NCBI RefSeq assembly: GCF_004571075.1 | Contig: NZ_SPQP01000006.1 | Span: 62,001-126,000 of the forward strand | Direction of reading: 5' to 3' | Length of the DNA stretch: 64,000 nt | DNA from: Blastococcus sp. TF02A-35 | Lineage (GTDB): Bacteria; Actinomycetota; Actinomycetes; Mycobacteriales; Geodermatophilaceae | Shown here: positions 54,708-63,864 of the stretch, piece after piece | How the letters are laid out: every line of letters begins with the position of its first letter | Position numbering within the stretch: position 1 is the stretch's first letter | Program-made: the position numbers and the translations under genes | Notes under the pieces: generated by a model | What the model saw: only the letters and a program-made list of their open reading frames with translations | What the model was told of the DNA's origin: nothing | The model's database searches: none

Positions 54708-55649
54708 TCATTGGGCCAGCGAGACGATGCTGATCAGCCCCGGGAACAGGGCGAAGAGGACGGTGACCGGCAGCACCAGGAAGACGACCGGCACCATCAT
54801 GGCGATCTCCTTGCGGCCGCCGGCCTCGAGCAGCCGGCGCTTGCCGGCCTCCCGGACGTCGGCGGCCTGCGCGCGCAGCACCTCGGCCAGCGGGGTGCCC
54901 CGCTCGATGGCGACCAGCAGCCCGTCGATGAAGCGCGCCAGCGGCTCCAGCGAGGTGCGGTCGGCGACCTGCTGCAGCGCGTCGGCCAGCGGTACACCGG
55001 CCCGCGCCCGCCCGAGGGCGGCGCCCAGCTCGCGGGCCAGCTCGCCCCCGGACAGCCGGGTCACCCGGGCGATCGCCGCGGCCGGGCTCTCCCCCGCCGT
55101 CACGGCCAGCGCCAGCAGCTCGGCGACCACCGGGAACTCGGCGAGGAGCAGGTCCTCGCGCCGCTGGACCTGCTGGGTGAGCCACCAGTCCCGGCCGAGC
55201 ACGCCACCGACCAGGCCGGACACGCAGAGCAGCCCGGCGGTGAGCACGTTCAGGTCACCGGTGGCCACGGAGCTCGCGGTCGCGACGACGACGGCGGCCA
55301 GCAGGCCGAGCCCGCCCCACACGACCTGCTCGATGCGGAAGTCCTCGACGGTCATGTCGCCACCGAGGGCGTCGAGCCTGCGGCGGACCGCGGCCCGGCC
55401 ACCGACGAAGCGGTCGACAACGCGCGCGCCGTTGCTGATCGACGGGCCGGCGATCCGGCGGACGGCGGTGAGCATGCCCGGCTCGGTCGCGGTGCCCAGC
55501 AGCCGGGACGGCGGTGGGGTGTCGTGCACGTAGGGCGCGAGCCGGTCCACCAGCCGGACCGACCGGAACGGCGGGGCGTAGGCCAGGACCAGGAGCAGGC
55601 CACCGGCCGCGACCAGGCCGAGCACCATGCCGACGACACCGGAGCTCAC
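54708..55649 (-). CDS. tadC: Tad secretion inner-membrane protein TadC
   Basis: The 313-residue protein has a type II secretion F domain (FPVVAELLALAVTAGESPAAAIARV) and TM helices at the N-terminus, mid-region and C-terminus (MVPVVFLVLPVTVLFALFPG). It is the second platform protein of the Tad machine. The GTG start overlaps the tadB stop as GTGA. Confidence 0.88.
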   Translation of the reverse strand: MSSGVVGMVLGLVAAGGLLLVLAYAPPFRSVRLVDRLAPYVHDTPPPSRLLGTATEPGMLTAVRRIAGPSISNGARVVDRFVGGRAAVRRRLDALGGDMTVEDFRIEQVVWGGLGLLAAVVVATASSVATGDLNVLTAGLLCVSGLVGGVLGRDWWLTQQVQRREDLLLAEFPVVAELLALAVTAGESPAAAIARVTRLSGGELARELGAALGRARAGVPLADALQQVADRTSLEPLARFIDGLLVAIERGTPLAEVLRAQAADVREAGKRRLLEAGGRKEIAMMVPVVFLVLPVTVLFALFPGLISIVSLAQ

Positions 55650-56509
55650 TGCAGCACCCGCACGTCCTCGGGCAGGCGCCCGATCCGCAGCATCACCCGG
55701 TAGGCCGCCAGGCACACGGCACCGCCGCCGAGCAGGATCATCGTGCCCGTCGCGGAGTCGTAGGCCTCGAGCGTGGCCGACTGCGAGGCGAGCAGCAGCA
55801 GGACCGCCCAGGGCGCGGCGACGGCGAGCCGGGCCGCCTGCACGACCCAGCCCTGCCGCGTCTCCAGCTCCGCGCGGGCGCGGGCGTCCTCGCGCAGGAA
55901 GGTCGAGAGGGTCCGCAGCACGCGCCCCAGGTCGCTGCCGCCGACCTCCCGGGCCACCCGCAGCGTCTCCACGATGCGGTCGCCGACCGGGTCGGCCAGC
56001 TCGTCCTTGAGCCGGTCCAGGCACGGGCCGAACCGGCCGCTGGACCGGTACTCGGCGGCGAACCGGGCGAAGGGCGGGCGCAGCACCTCCGGCCCGCGGG
56101 TCGACAGCGACGAGAGGGCCTCGGGCAGCGAGAGGCCGGCGCGCACCGCCGAGGCCAGGTTGTCGACCACCTCGGGCCACACCTCGCGCAGGTCCGCGCG
56201 CCGCTTGCCGGCCAGCCGGCGCACCTGCACGTAGGGCAGGAGGAAGCCGAAGAGCCCGAAGACCAGGCTCACCGTGACCGTCGCGGTGGCGAGCAGGACG
56301 ACCACCGTGGCGAGCACCCCGGCGACGACCTGCAGGGCGAGCAGCTGAGCGCTGTTGATGCCGGTCAGCCCCGCGGCGCCGAGCAGCTCCTGGCGCCGGC
56401 CCGGACGGCGCGGGTCGGTGCGCGGCTTCGGCGCCCGGGACCCGCTGCGCCAGACAAGCAGCAGCCCGACGCCGAGCAGCAGCCCCAGGAAGGCGCCGGA
56501 CTCGGTCAC
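55646..56509 (-). CDS. tadB: Tad secretion inner-membrane protein TadB
   Basis: This 287-residue protein has an N-terminal TM, two central TMs, a T2SSF domain (WPEVVDNLASAVRAGLSLPEALSSL...VGGSDLGRVLRTLSTFLREDARARAELET) and C-terminal TMs. It pairs with TadC as the inner-membrane platform. The GTG start overlaps the tadA stop. Confidence 0.88.
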   Translation of the reverse strand: MTESGAFLGLLLGVGLLLVWRSGSRAPKPRTDPRRPGRRQELLGAAGLTGINSAQLLALQVVAGVLATVVVLLATATVTVSLVFGLFGFLLPYVQVRRLAGKRRADLREVWPEVVDNLASAVRAGLSLPEALSSLSTRGPEVLRPPFARFAAEYRSSGRFGPCLDRLKDELADPVGDRIVETLRVAREVGGSDLGRVLRTLSTFLREDARARAELETRQGWVVQAARLAVAAPWAVLLLLASQSATLEAYDSATGTMILLGGGAVCLAAYRVMLRIGRLPEDVRVLQ

Positions 56510-57735
56510 GCGGCTCCGCCGAGCAGGGCCGGCAGGTCGAAGCCGGCGGCGGCGAAGCGGTCGGCGTGCGGCGGGTAGCCGTCGGCCCGCACGAGGCGGC
56601 CCTCGCGGCTGGTGAAGATGTCGGCGGTCTCGATGACCCCGCCCTCGGCGCGGCCCGGGAGCGCCACGACCTCCCGCACCCGGCGGCGGCCGTCGGCGTC
56701 GGTGCCCACGTGCACGACCAGGTCCACGCTGGAGGCCACCGTGGGCACGACGAACGACGTCCCGATGTTCTCCCCCGCGAGCAGCGGGAGGGTGCACATC
56801 TTCACCACGGCCTCCCGCGCGCTGTTGGCGTGCAGGGTGCACATGCCGGGCAGCCCCGAGTTCAGGGCGATGAGCAGGTCCAGGCACTCCTCCTGCCGGA
56901 CCTCGCCGACGACGATGCGGGAGGGCCGCATCCGCAGCGCCTCCTTCACCAGCCGGCGCAGCGGGATCTCGCCGGCGCCCTCGAGGTTGGGCTGGCGGGT
57001 CTGCATCGAGACGACGTCGGGCAGCGGCACCCGCAGCTCGAAGACCTCCTCGCAGGTGATGACCCGCTCCCGGGCCGGCACCGCGGCGAGCAGGCAGTTC
57101 AGCAGCGTCGTCTTGCCCGCCTGGGTGCCGCCGGAGACGAGGATGTTCAGCCCGGAGGCGACGGCGGCCTCCAGGAAGCGCGCGGCCGGGGCGGTGACGG
57201 TCCCGAGCGCGACCAGCTCGTCCAGCGAGTGCGCCTGCAGCACGAACTTCCGGATGTTCACGGCCATGTGCCGGCGGGTGATGTCGGGGATGACGACGTG
57301 CAGCCGCGAGCCGTCGGGCATCATCGCGTCGACGAACGGGGTCGACATGTCGATGCGTCGACCCGAGGTGCGCAGCATCCGCTCCACCAGGTCGGCCAGC
57401 TCCCCCGGCGCCAGGATCGTCGTGGTCAGCTCGCTACGGCCCCGCCGGGCGATGAACACCCGGCCGGGCTCGTTGACCCAGATCTCCTCGATCTCGGGGT
57501 CGTCCAGGTAGCGCTGCAGCGGGCCGAAGCCGGCCACCCGGTCCAGCACGTCGCGGACCACGGACTCGACGTCCCCGATCGGCGGCAGAGCCGAGTTCAG
57601 CGAGCGCTCGGAGTAGTCGGCGACGACGTCGCGCACCAGCAGCCGCACCGGGCCGGGGTCGAGGAACGGGTCGAGCCCACGCCGGCGGATCAGCTCGCGG
57701 ACCTCACCGTCCACGACGTCCAGAGCAGTCGGCAC
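56506..57735 (-). CDS. tadA: Tad pilus ATPase (CpaF/TadA)
   Basis: The 409-residue secretion ATPase has an N-terminal domain (about 1-190), Walker A GGTQAGKTT near residue 213, the Asp box region ITCEEVFELRV, Walker B RPSRIVVGEVR, and a His box CTLHANSA. It powers assembly of Flp pili. It is the first gene of the visible cluster (tadA-tadB-tadC-pilin-two TadE-like). No tadZ or rcpC is seen adjacent, so the rest must lie elsewhere or be absent. Confidence 0.92.
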   Translation of the reverse strand: MPTALDVVDGEVRELIRRRGLDPFLDPGPVRLLVRDVVADYSERSLNSALPPIGDVESVVRDVLDRVAGFGPLQRYLDDPEIEEIWVNEPGRVFIARRGRSELTTTILAPGELADLVERMLRTSGRRIDMSTPFVDAMMPDGSRLHVVIPDITRRHMAVNIRKFVLQAHSLDELVALGTVTAPAARFLEAAVASGLNILVSGGTQAGKTTLLNCLLAAVPARERVITCEEVFELRVPLPDVVSMQTRQPNLEGAGEIPLRRLVKEALRMRPSRIVVGEVRQEECLDLLIALNSGLPGMCTLHANSAREAVVKMCTLPLLAGENIGTSFVVPTVASSVDLVVHVGTDADGRRRVREVVALPGRAEGGVIETADIFTSREGRLVRADGYPPHADRFAAAGFDLPALLGGAA

Positions 57736-57866
57736 GCCATCCCCCGTCGAGCCCGATGATCAACGGTCGGACTGTAAGGAAACGAGCCAGTCCGCGTGCC
57801 GCCGTTCACGGGTTCTGTGGACATCCGCGCGCCACGTCCACCCACGCGGGTGAACACCGGACGGCG

Positions 57867-59488
57867 TCAGGCCGGGCCGCCCCCGATCAGCGCCACGTCG
57901 CTCTGGGCCGGCACCTCGTCCTCGTAGCCGTCCCGCCCGCGCACGGTCAGCACCAGCCGCGCCTGCTCCCCGAAGGATCCCCGGGCGATGGCCGGCAGGA
58001 GGACCGTCCCCTGCCAGACCTTCGGGGTGTTCGGCAGCTCGTCGGTGAGCGGGTCGCCGGTCGGGCGCCAGTCGCGGATCGCCCCGGGCAGCTCGCTGTT
58101 CCAGGTGGCCCACGCCTGCGGCGAGGTCCTGCCCCCGGTGGGCGGCGCGATGTCGACGACCAGGGTGTCCTCGAAGTCGGCCGACTGCTCCAGGTGGTCC
58201 CCGAAGTCGAACAGGCCGCCCTCCTCCCGGATGGAGAGCAGCCGGAGGGTGAGGGCGTTCCGCAGCGTCGAGCACGTCCGGCCTTCCTCGAGCGGCCGTG
58301 GCTCGTGGGTGGACAGGAACGTGGTCAGCAGCGGGACCGGGGTGTCCGAGGTGTCCTCAACCGGCGGACGCTCGACCTGGATCGGGCAGTGGTGCGCCGC
58401 CGTCTGCTCGTGCAGCCGGACCGGGATGCCGCGTACCGACAGCAGGGTCTCCAGCTGCCAGACCGTGCCGTCCTGGGGCGTCCCCGGCAGCCGGAGCCCG
58501 TGCAGCTCGACGGTGATCTCGAGGTCGCCGAACAGGAAGCGGCGCAGGTTCTGGAACCCCTCCTCGGAGTTCACCAGCCCGTACCGCCCGCTGTGGCTGC
58601 GGTGCACGAACGCCCGGTGCGCGCCCTTCACGTAGGCGTTGTCGATCTGCACCAGGCCGTCGCTGCGGGCGCCGACCGCCTTCGACGACAGCCCCAGCGC
58701 CACCGCGCGTAGTCCTCGGGGTTCGTGCCGACGAGGCAGAAGACCCGGTCCCGCGGGAAGCCCCCGTCGGGCATCTCGGTGGCCTCCCAGCCCTCCGGCG
58801 GGTCCCCGTCCACCAGCGGGTCCGTCCGCGGGGTCAGGTAGTCGTACATGCGCCGGCGACCGAAGATCTCCGCCCCGTTGATGTCGAGGGCGTCCCGCAC
58901 CTTCTCGAGCAGCCCGAAGCCCAGGGAGAACTCGATGCCGCCGTGCGGGGTGCCGTAGGTGAACAGGCTCTGCACGTGCTCGACGGCGGCGTCCGGGCGC
59001 AGCGGACCCCCCTCCTCGCGGGTCAGCTCGGGGATGAACCGCTGGATCATCGACCGGCAGATGAGGCCGCCCATCGAGTGGGCCACCAGGTGCACCCGGG
59101 GCGCGCCGGTCTTGCGCTTTACGCACCGCACCAGGTCGAAGAGGTCCCGGGCTGCCTCCTCCAGGACGTACTTCTGCGGCTCGCGGGCGAAGGTAGAGGC
59201 CGCCTCGTCGTAGAACCGGTGCACCCAGATGCTCCGCGGCCGCACGGTGCCGTCGGCCTGCGCGCGCAGGAACGCCTCCTGGTTGCCGTGGACCAGCAGG
59301 ACGTACCCCTGCTCGGTCAGCAGCCGGAGCAGCGGGCTCTCGAACTGGTAGAAGTGCGGGCGGCTGTCCATGCCCACCCGCACGTGGACCGAGCCCTCGT
59401 TGAACCCGTAGAACGGGTCGTCCACCGCCTTGTCGATGCCGGAGGTCCCGCCGGCGAAGCCGCGCACGTAGATGATCGGAAGGTCCAT
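57867..59488 (-). pseudogene. Alpha/beta-hydrolase lipase, frameshifted as read
   Basis: The gene starts at ATG 59488 (MDLPIIYVRGFAGGTSG) with GAGGGGAC upstream and carries the nucleophile elbow VHLVAHSMGGLICRSM near residue 130, followed by YGTPHGG. The frame breaks at 58703-58704. The rest (VALGLSSKAVGARSDGLVQI to the stop at 57867) is in another frame; one additional base at that GG/CC pair gives ARVALGLSS and a 540-residue protein. The second half contains a beta-rich accessory domain. It is either a sequence error or a recently broken lipase. Confidence 0.78.
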
Positions 59489-59730
59489 GGCCGTCGTCCC
59501 CTCGCTGTGCTGGCCCGGATGGCGGCCATCAGTCCAGGCAAGGCGCAGCGGGTCAAGGACGCACGGCGCGGCGTCGTACCGGCGCCCGTGTCGTGCCCCT
59601 GGGTGACCGGAGCCTGCGGAACGTGACCGGGGGCGGGGAGCCCACCCCGGAGGAGCCACCCCCTTGCGGTGGGCGGACGCGGGCCGCACAGTGCTGCGAT
59701 CGACCAGCCGGGCGACCAGCAGGAGCGGAC

Positions 59731-60393
59731 ATGGCCTCGGACACCCTCGCGTCGACGGATGCCCGGGCGGGCAGGCTCCCTCGGGTCGCGGCGCTGGCGG
59801 GCGCCGCATGCGTGGTCGTCACCTTCGCGGGCATCTCGGCGAGCGACGTCGGTGGCAACGGCGTTAACCCCACCATGGGCCCCGACCTCATCGCCTCGCT
59901 GCTGCGCGACCACGTCGACGGCCTCCGCACGGGGGCGTCGCTGCTGTCGGTGGGAGCGCTGCTCGCCGTCCTCTTCGCCGGGCCGCTCTGGCTGGCACTG
60001 CGCCAGGCGTCCGAGTGGGTGGCCGCCGTCGGGGCCGCAGGCGCCGTCCTGGCCGGTGCCCACTGGCTCTCCCTGGCCACCGACGGCATCGGCCTGGCCA
60101 CCGCCGCCGACCTGGGCGACGGCGCCACGGCCCAGGTCCTGGTCACCACCGGCTGGGAGAGCGCGCGGATCACCGCCGTCCCGTCGCTGGTCATGGTCAC
60201 GGCCGCCCTCGTCGCGGGCTTCGGCCACGGCTGCTTCCCCCGTTGGTACCGCTGGTTCACCGCAGCCGTGGCGGTCCCCCTGGTGGTGGCCCTGGCGCCC
60301 GTGGGCCCCGCCGGCCTCCTCGGGTTCGCGTTCGGAGGCGGGTGGCTGCTGGTGACCTCGCTCCTGCTGACGGTGCGCGCCCCGGCCCCCTGA
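59731..60393 (+). CDS. Hypothetical integral membrane protein
   Basis: The 220-residue protein has six hydrophobic segments (about residues 18-35, 68-88, 97-115, 145-165, 175-190 and 195-215) with a short loop DVGGNGVNPTMGPDLIASLL after the first. No family is recognised with certainty. The ATG at 59731 has AGGAG five bases upstream. It converges on the ThDP-enzyme gene. Confidence 0.7.
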   Translation: MASDTLASTDARAGRLPRVAALAGAACVVVTFAGISASDVGGNGVNPTMGPDLIASLLRDHVDGLRTGASLLSVGALLAVLFAGPLWLALRQASEWVAAVGAAGAVLAGAHWLSLATDGIGLATAADLGDGATAQVLVTTGWESARITAVPSLVMVTAALVAGFGHGCFPRWYRWFTAAVAVPLVVALAPVGPAGLLGFAFGGGWLLVTSLLLTVRAPAP

Positions 60394-60407
60394 CGCCGCC
60401 GCCCGGC

Positions 60408-61949
60408 TCAGCGCAGGACGGCGTCGATCAGGTGCGGGCCGGGCTCGGACAGCGCCGCGCGCAGCTGCTCGGCCAGCTCCTCCGCCGTCGTCGCGCGGGA
60501 GGCGGGCACGCCCATCCCCTGCGCGATCGACACGAAGTCCAGCCCCGGCCCGCCGAGGTCGAGGAGCTTGCGCGCCCGCTCGCCGTCGGACCTCGCGCCC
60601 ACCTTCTGCAGCTCGTGCTCCAGGATCGCGTAGGAGCCGTTGTCGCAGACGATCGTGGTGATGTCGGCCTGCTCGCGGGCGTAGCTCCACAGCGCAGAGA
60701 TCGTGTACATCGCGCTGCCGTCGGCCTGGATGCCGATCACCGGCCGGTCCGGGCAGGCCACCGCCGCGCCCAGCGCCATGGGCAGGCCGTCGCCGATCGC
60801 CCCGCCGGTCAGGGAGAGCCAGTCGTGCCGCGGCCCGGCAGAGGTCATCTCGGTCAGCCCGACACCGGAGGTGAGCGCCTCGTCGACGACGATCGCGTTC
60901 TCCGGCAGCAGCGCCCCGATGACGGCGGACATGGTGCGCGGGTCCAGCGGTCCGCTGGGCAGCTCCGGGCGCTCGAACTCCGCCACCTGCGGCTTCACGT
61001 CCGCCGCGACGGCGTCGGCCAGCGCCTGCATCGCCGCGACGCCGTCCTCCCCCGGGCGGCTGAGCACGTGCACCGTGCAGTCCTCGGGGACCGGGTGGCC
61101 CGGGGTGTCCGGGTAGCCGAAGAAGTGCACCGGCGCGGTCGTGCCGGCCAGCACCAGGTGCTTGGTGCCGGCGAGCGCCGCCATCGCCATCTCCGCGGGG
61201 TAGGGCAGCCGGTGCAGGTCGGGGAGCCCGGCGCCGCGCACCGCCCGGGCCGGGAACGTCTCGGCCACCAGCCGCGCGCCGGTGCCGGCCGCGACCTGGG
61301 CGGCGGCCAGCTGGCCCTCGGCGTCGGCCATGACGTCCCCGCCGAGGAAGAGGACGACGCCCTCCCCCGACCGCACCACCGAGGCCACGTCGTCGACGAC
61401 CGACGGCGCCACGTGCGGGAGCGGCCGCACCGCCTGCGGGTCGGCCACCGCGGCACCGTCCTCCCACGAGACGTCGGCGGGGAGGATCAGCGTGGCGATG
61501 CCACCGGTCGCGATGGCCGCCACCGCCTCGGCGGCGTCGGCGGCGACGTCGGCCGGCGACAGCGAGCGGCGCACCCAGGTCGAGACGGTGCCGGCGACGG
61601 CGTCGATGTCGGACTCCAGCGGGGCGTCCAGCCGCTTGTGCGAGCGCGCGTGGTCACCGACGACGTTCAGCATCGGGGCCTTGCCGCGGCGGGCGTTGTG
61701 CAGGTTGGCCAGCCCGTTGCCCATGCCCGGGCCCAGGTGCAGCAGGGTGGCGGCGGGCCGCCCGGCCATCCGGGCGTAGCCGTCGGCCGCGCCGGTGGCG
61801 ACCCCCTCGAAGAGGGTCAGCACGCCGCGCATCTCGGGGACGTCGTCGAGTGCCGCGACGAAGTGCATCTCCGAGGTGCCGGGGTTGGCGAAGCAGACGT
61901 CGACGCCCGCGCCGACCAGGGTCCGGATCAGGGCCTGTGCGCCGTTCAC
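60408..61949 (-). CDS. Thiamine-diphosphate enzyme, acetolactate-synthase-like
   Basis: The 513-residue protein has the three-domain ThDP fold: N-terminal GVDVCFANPGTSEMHF with the catalytic glutamate in LFEGVATGAADGYAR, and a C-terminal cofactor site GDGLPMALG and QADGSAMYTISALWSYAREQ...CDN. It lacks an obvious regulatory subunit gene nearby. Relatives include benzoylformate decarboxylase and unassigned decarboxylases. The substrate is unknown; an EthD-like gene sits just upstream on the same strand. Confidence 0.88.
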   Translation of the reverse strand: MNGAQALIRTLVGAGVDVCFANPGTSEMHFVAALDDVPEMRGVLTLFEGVATGAADGYARMAGRPAATLLHLGPGMGNGLANLHNARRGKAPMLNVVGDHARSHKRLDAPLESDIDAVAGTVSTWVRRSLSPADVAADAAEAVAAIATGGIATLILPADVSWEDGAAVADPQAVRPLPHVAPSVVDDVASVVRSGEGVVLFLGGDVMADAEGQLAAAQVAAGTGARLVAETFPARAVRGAGLPDLHRLPYPAEMAMAALAGTKHLVLAGTTAPVHFFGYPDTPGHPVPEDCTVHVLSRPGEDGVAAMQALADAVAADVKPQVAEFERPELPSGPLDPRTMSAVIGALLPENAIVVDEALTSGVGLTEMTSAGPRHDWLSLTGGAIGDGLPMALGAAVACPDRPVIGIQADGSAMYTISALWSYAREQADITTIVCDNGSYAILEHELQKVGARSDGERARKLLDLGGPGLDFVSIAQGMGVPASRATTAEELAEQLRAALSEPGPHLIDAVLR

Positions 61950-61952
61950 GTC

Positions 61953-62264
61953 TCAGCTCACCGTCTGCACGTCGTAGTGGGTCATCGTGGCCCCGCCGGT
62001 GGCGAAGCCGGGGACGTCGGCCGCCGCGGCCTGCCCCTCGGCCGAGGCGAAGGCGGCGCCCATCGCCGCCTCGGAGTCGAAGTCCAGCTCGGCCACGAGG
62101 TAGGGGGCGGGCTGGGACGGGTCCATGGCGCTGGGGTGCCCGACGGTGAACCGGACGAGGCCGGGCATCTGCCGGGCCAACGGCGCGTGCACGTCGCGGT
62201 AGTGGGCGTCGAACGCGGCCGGGTCCTCCGGCGTGCCGTAGCTGACGACGAGCCTGTGCACCAT
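61953..62264 (-). CDS. EthD-family dimeric ferredoxin-like protein
   Basis: This 103-residue protein begins MVHRLVVSYGTPEDPAAFDAHYRDVHAPLARQMPG, the EthD signature of the alpha/beta-barrel dimer fold, and continues with YLVAELDFDSEAAMGAAFASAEGQAA. The family's role is often accessory to oxidation or decarboxylation pathways. It ends three bases before the ThDP-enzyme start, so the two are almost certainly one operon. Confidence 0.85.
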   Translation of the reverse strand: MVHRLVVSYGTPEDPAAFDAHYRDVHAPLARQMPGLVRFTVGHPSAMDPSQPAPYLVAELDFDSEAAMGAAFASAEGQAAAADVPGFATGGATMTHYDVQTVS

Positions 62265-62459
62265 CCCGATCTCCCTCCCGCGGGTCCGGCACCCGCCCGG
62301 CGACCAGCAAACAGGGCATCGGCCGACGGCGCGAGTCCGGCTCCGGCGCTGTCCACAGCAGGCCCGGAGGGGGCGCGGGCCTCCGTTCCCGCTGTTACGG
62401 TCCGAGGCGTATCCGATCCAGCGGTGCAGGGCGCACCCGGACTCTCGTGAGGACTCTCC

Positions 62460-62756
62460 ATGCCGAACGTCAACGTCACCTACGAGCAGATGGAAGACGC
62501 CGCCAGCCGGCTCACGAACGGGCAGGCCGAGATCGACGGCATGCTGGGGCAGCTCCAGGCGCTGGTGCAGAACCTGGTCGCCGAGGGCTACGTGACCGAC
62601 AGCTCCAGCAAGGCCTTCCAGGCCTCCTACGACTCGTTCACCCAGGGCGCCCGGCAGACCATCGCCGGCCTCGAGGGCATGTCCTCCTACCTGAACCAGG
62701 CCGCCGCGACCTTCCGCGACGCCGACACCCAGCTCTCCGGCGCGCTCGGCGGCTGA
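62460..62756 (+). CDS. WXG100-type ESX secreted protein without the W-x-G
   Basis: The 98-residue protein has the size and helix-turn-helix of EsxA/EsxB-like proteins (VTYEQMEDAASRLTNGQAEI and SSYLNQAAATFRDADTQLSG), but the turn reads EGYVTDSSSKAFQASYDSF, with no tryptophan in the W-x-G position. GAGGA precedes the ATG, and a strong terminator follows. It is probably a substrate of the type VII system whose ATPase end lies at the right window edge. Confidence 0.85.
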   Translation: MPNVNVTYEQMEDAASRLTNGQAEIDGMLGQLQALVQNLVAEGYVTDSSSKAFQASYDSFTQGARQTIAGLEGMSSYLNQAAATFRDADTQLSGALGG

Positions 62757-62771
62757 CTGCCCCCACCGCCG

Positions 62772-62805
62772 CTGAGGCCGCCTCGCCGCTGCGAGGCGGC
62801 CTCAG
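62772..62805 (+). terminator. Terminator after the WXG100 gene
   Basis: A perfect 14-bp GC-rich stem (62772-62785 with 62792-62805) with a six-base loop lies 16 bases after the stop codon. Confidence 0.82.
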
Positions 62806-62927
62806 TCGCGTCCAGGGAGGGGTGTGCGGGGACCGGCGGGCCGGTCAGCGCCGGACGGCCGGGACGCCCGCGTCACGCATCAGCTGGACGGCCACCGTCC
62901 TCACCACCCCAGCGGAGCCGGCCGCTG

Positions 62928-63650
62928 TCAGGTCCGTGCTCCGCGCGAGCGCTCCAGGTCGAGCGCGTCGATCTCGGTCGCCAGGTCCGAGTAGCGGCGC
63001 GTCATCCGGTAGGCGTGGCGGGTGGCGGCGCCGGCCACGACGAGGGAGCTGAGGAGCAGGTACCCCCCGGACAGCAGAGATGCGACGGCCACCGGCTGGG
63101 GCAGCTCGGAGGTGCCGCCGAGGACCAGCGCCAGGCCCAGCGCGACGCCCAGGCCGGCGGGCACCGCCCGCAGCAGGAGCCGGACTCCCCACGGCCGGGT
63201 GTAGGCGGCCACCGTCGCGACGATGGCGACCTGGTCGAAGTCGGCGTCGTTCCGCGCGTCGACCGGCATGCGGAGCTCCGGCCGGAGCGCACCCGTGGGC
63301 AGCCATCGCCCCTGCCGCTCGGCCTCCTCCCAGCCGGCCAGCTCGGCGAACAGCGCCCGGTTCCGGCGAGCTGCGCGGATGACGGGGACGGTCGCGGCGA
63401 CCGCCACCAGGAAGCAGACGACGGCGACCACCGGATCCGACCCGCCCCGGTCCTGGAGCGCCATACCGCCCATCCCCGCGGCGAGGACCGTCACCAGAGC
63501 CAGGGCGCTGCGTCCCAGCAGCCGCCAGGGCGACAGCAGCTGCCGCTCGATCTCCGGCACGGCCTCGGCCCGGGCCGCCAGCAGCTCGGCCCGGGACTGC
63601 CACAGGTGCTCGGTGGGCCCGGCTCCCGGGGTCATGCCAGGGAGCGTCAC
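62928..63650 (-). CDS. Membrane protein of the ESX-like locus
   Basis: The 240-residue product has two pairs of TM helices (about 45-65 and 72-90; 155-175 and 185-205) separated by a soluble stretch (ELAGWEEAERQGRWLP). The C-terminus is charged and helical. It resembles nothing I can name, but its place next to WXG100 and EccC-like genes suggests a role in type VII secretion. It may start at GTG 63650, coupled to the small ORF before it, or at ATG 63635. Confidence 0.65.
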   Translation of the reverse strand: MTLPGMTPGAGPTEHLWQSRAELLAARAEAVPEIERQLLSPWRLLGRSALALVTVLAAGMGGMALQDRGGSDPVVAVVCFLVAVAATVPVIRAARRNRALFAELAGWEEAERQGRWLPTGALRPELRMPVDARNDADFDQVAIVATVAAYTRPWGVRLLLRAVPAGLGVALGLALVLGGTSELPQPVAVASLLSGGYLLLSSLVVAGAATRHAYRMTRRYSDLATEIDALDLERSRGART

Positions 63651-63757
63651 GCGAGCACCTCCCGGGCTGGGTGCCCCGTCAGGCCGCGGATGTCGGCGAG
63701 GTCGGACCGCACCCGGGCCAGCGCCGCGCCGTCGACGCACAGGTCACTGCCACCCAT
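63647..63757 (-). CDS. Short ESX-associated ORF, probably truncated
   Basis: With the ATG at 63757 (GGAGG five bases upstream) it encodes 36 residues, MGGSDLCVDGAALARVRSDL..., similar to the start of ESX-associated helical proteins that are normally about 100 residues. An alternative GTG at 63868 overlaps the upstream stop and gives 73 residues with a basic start. It may be a shortened relic or a small functional protein. Confidence 0.45.
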   Translation of the reverse strand: MGGSDLCVDGAALARVRSDLADIRGLTGHPAREVLA

Positions 63758-63864
63758 CCGGACCTCCGGGCCGTACCGAGAACCGCGGATCACGTCAGCC
63801 GGAGCGAACGCCCCGGCACGGCGTCGTCCACAGCCCCGGAGCGCGGCCGGGACGGCGACGCCGC

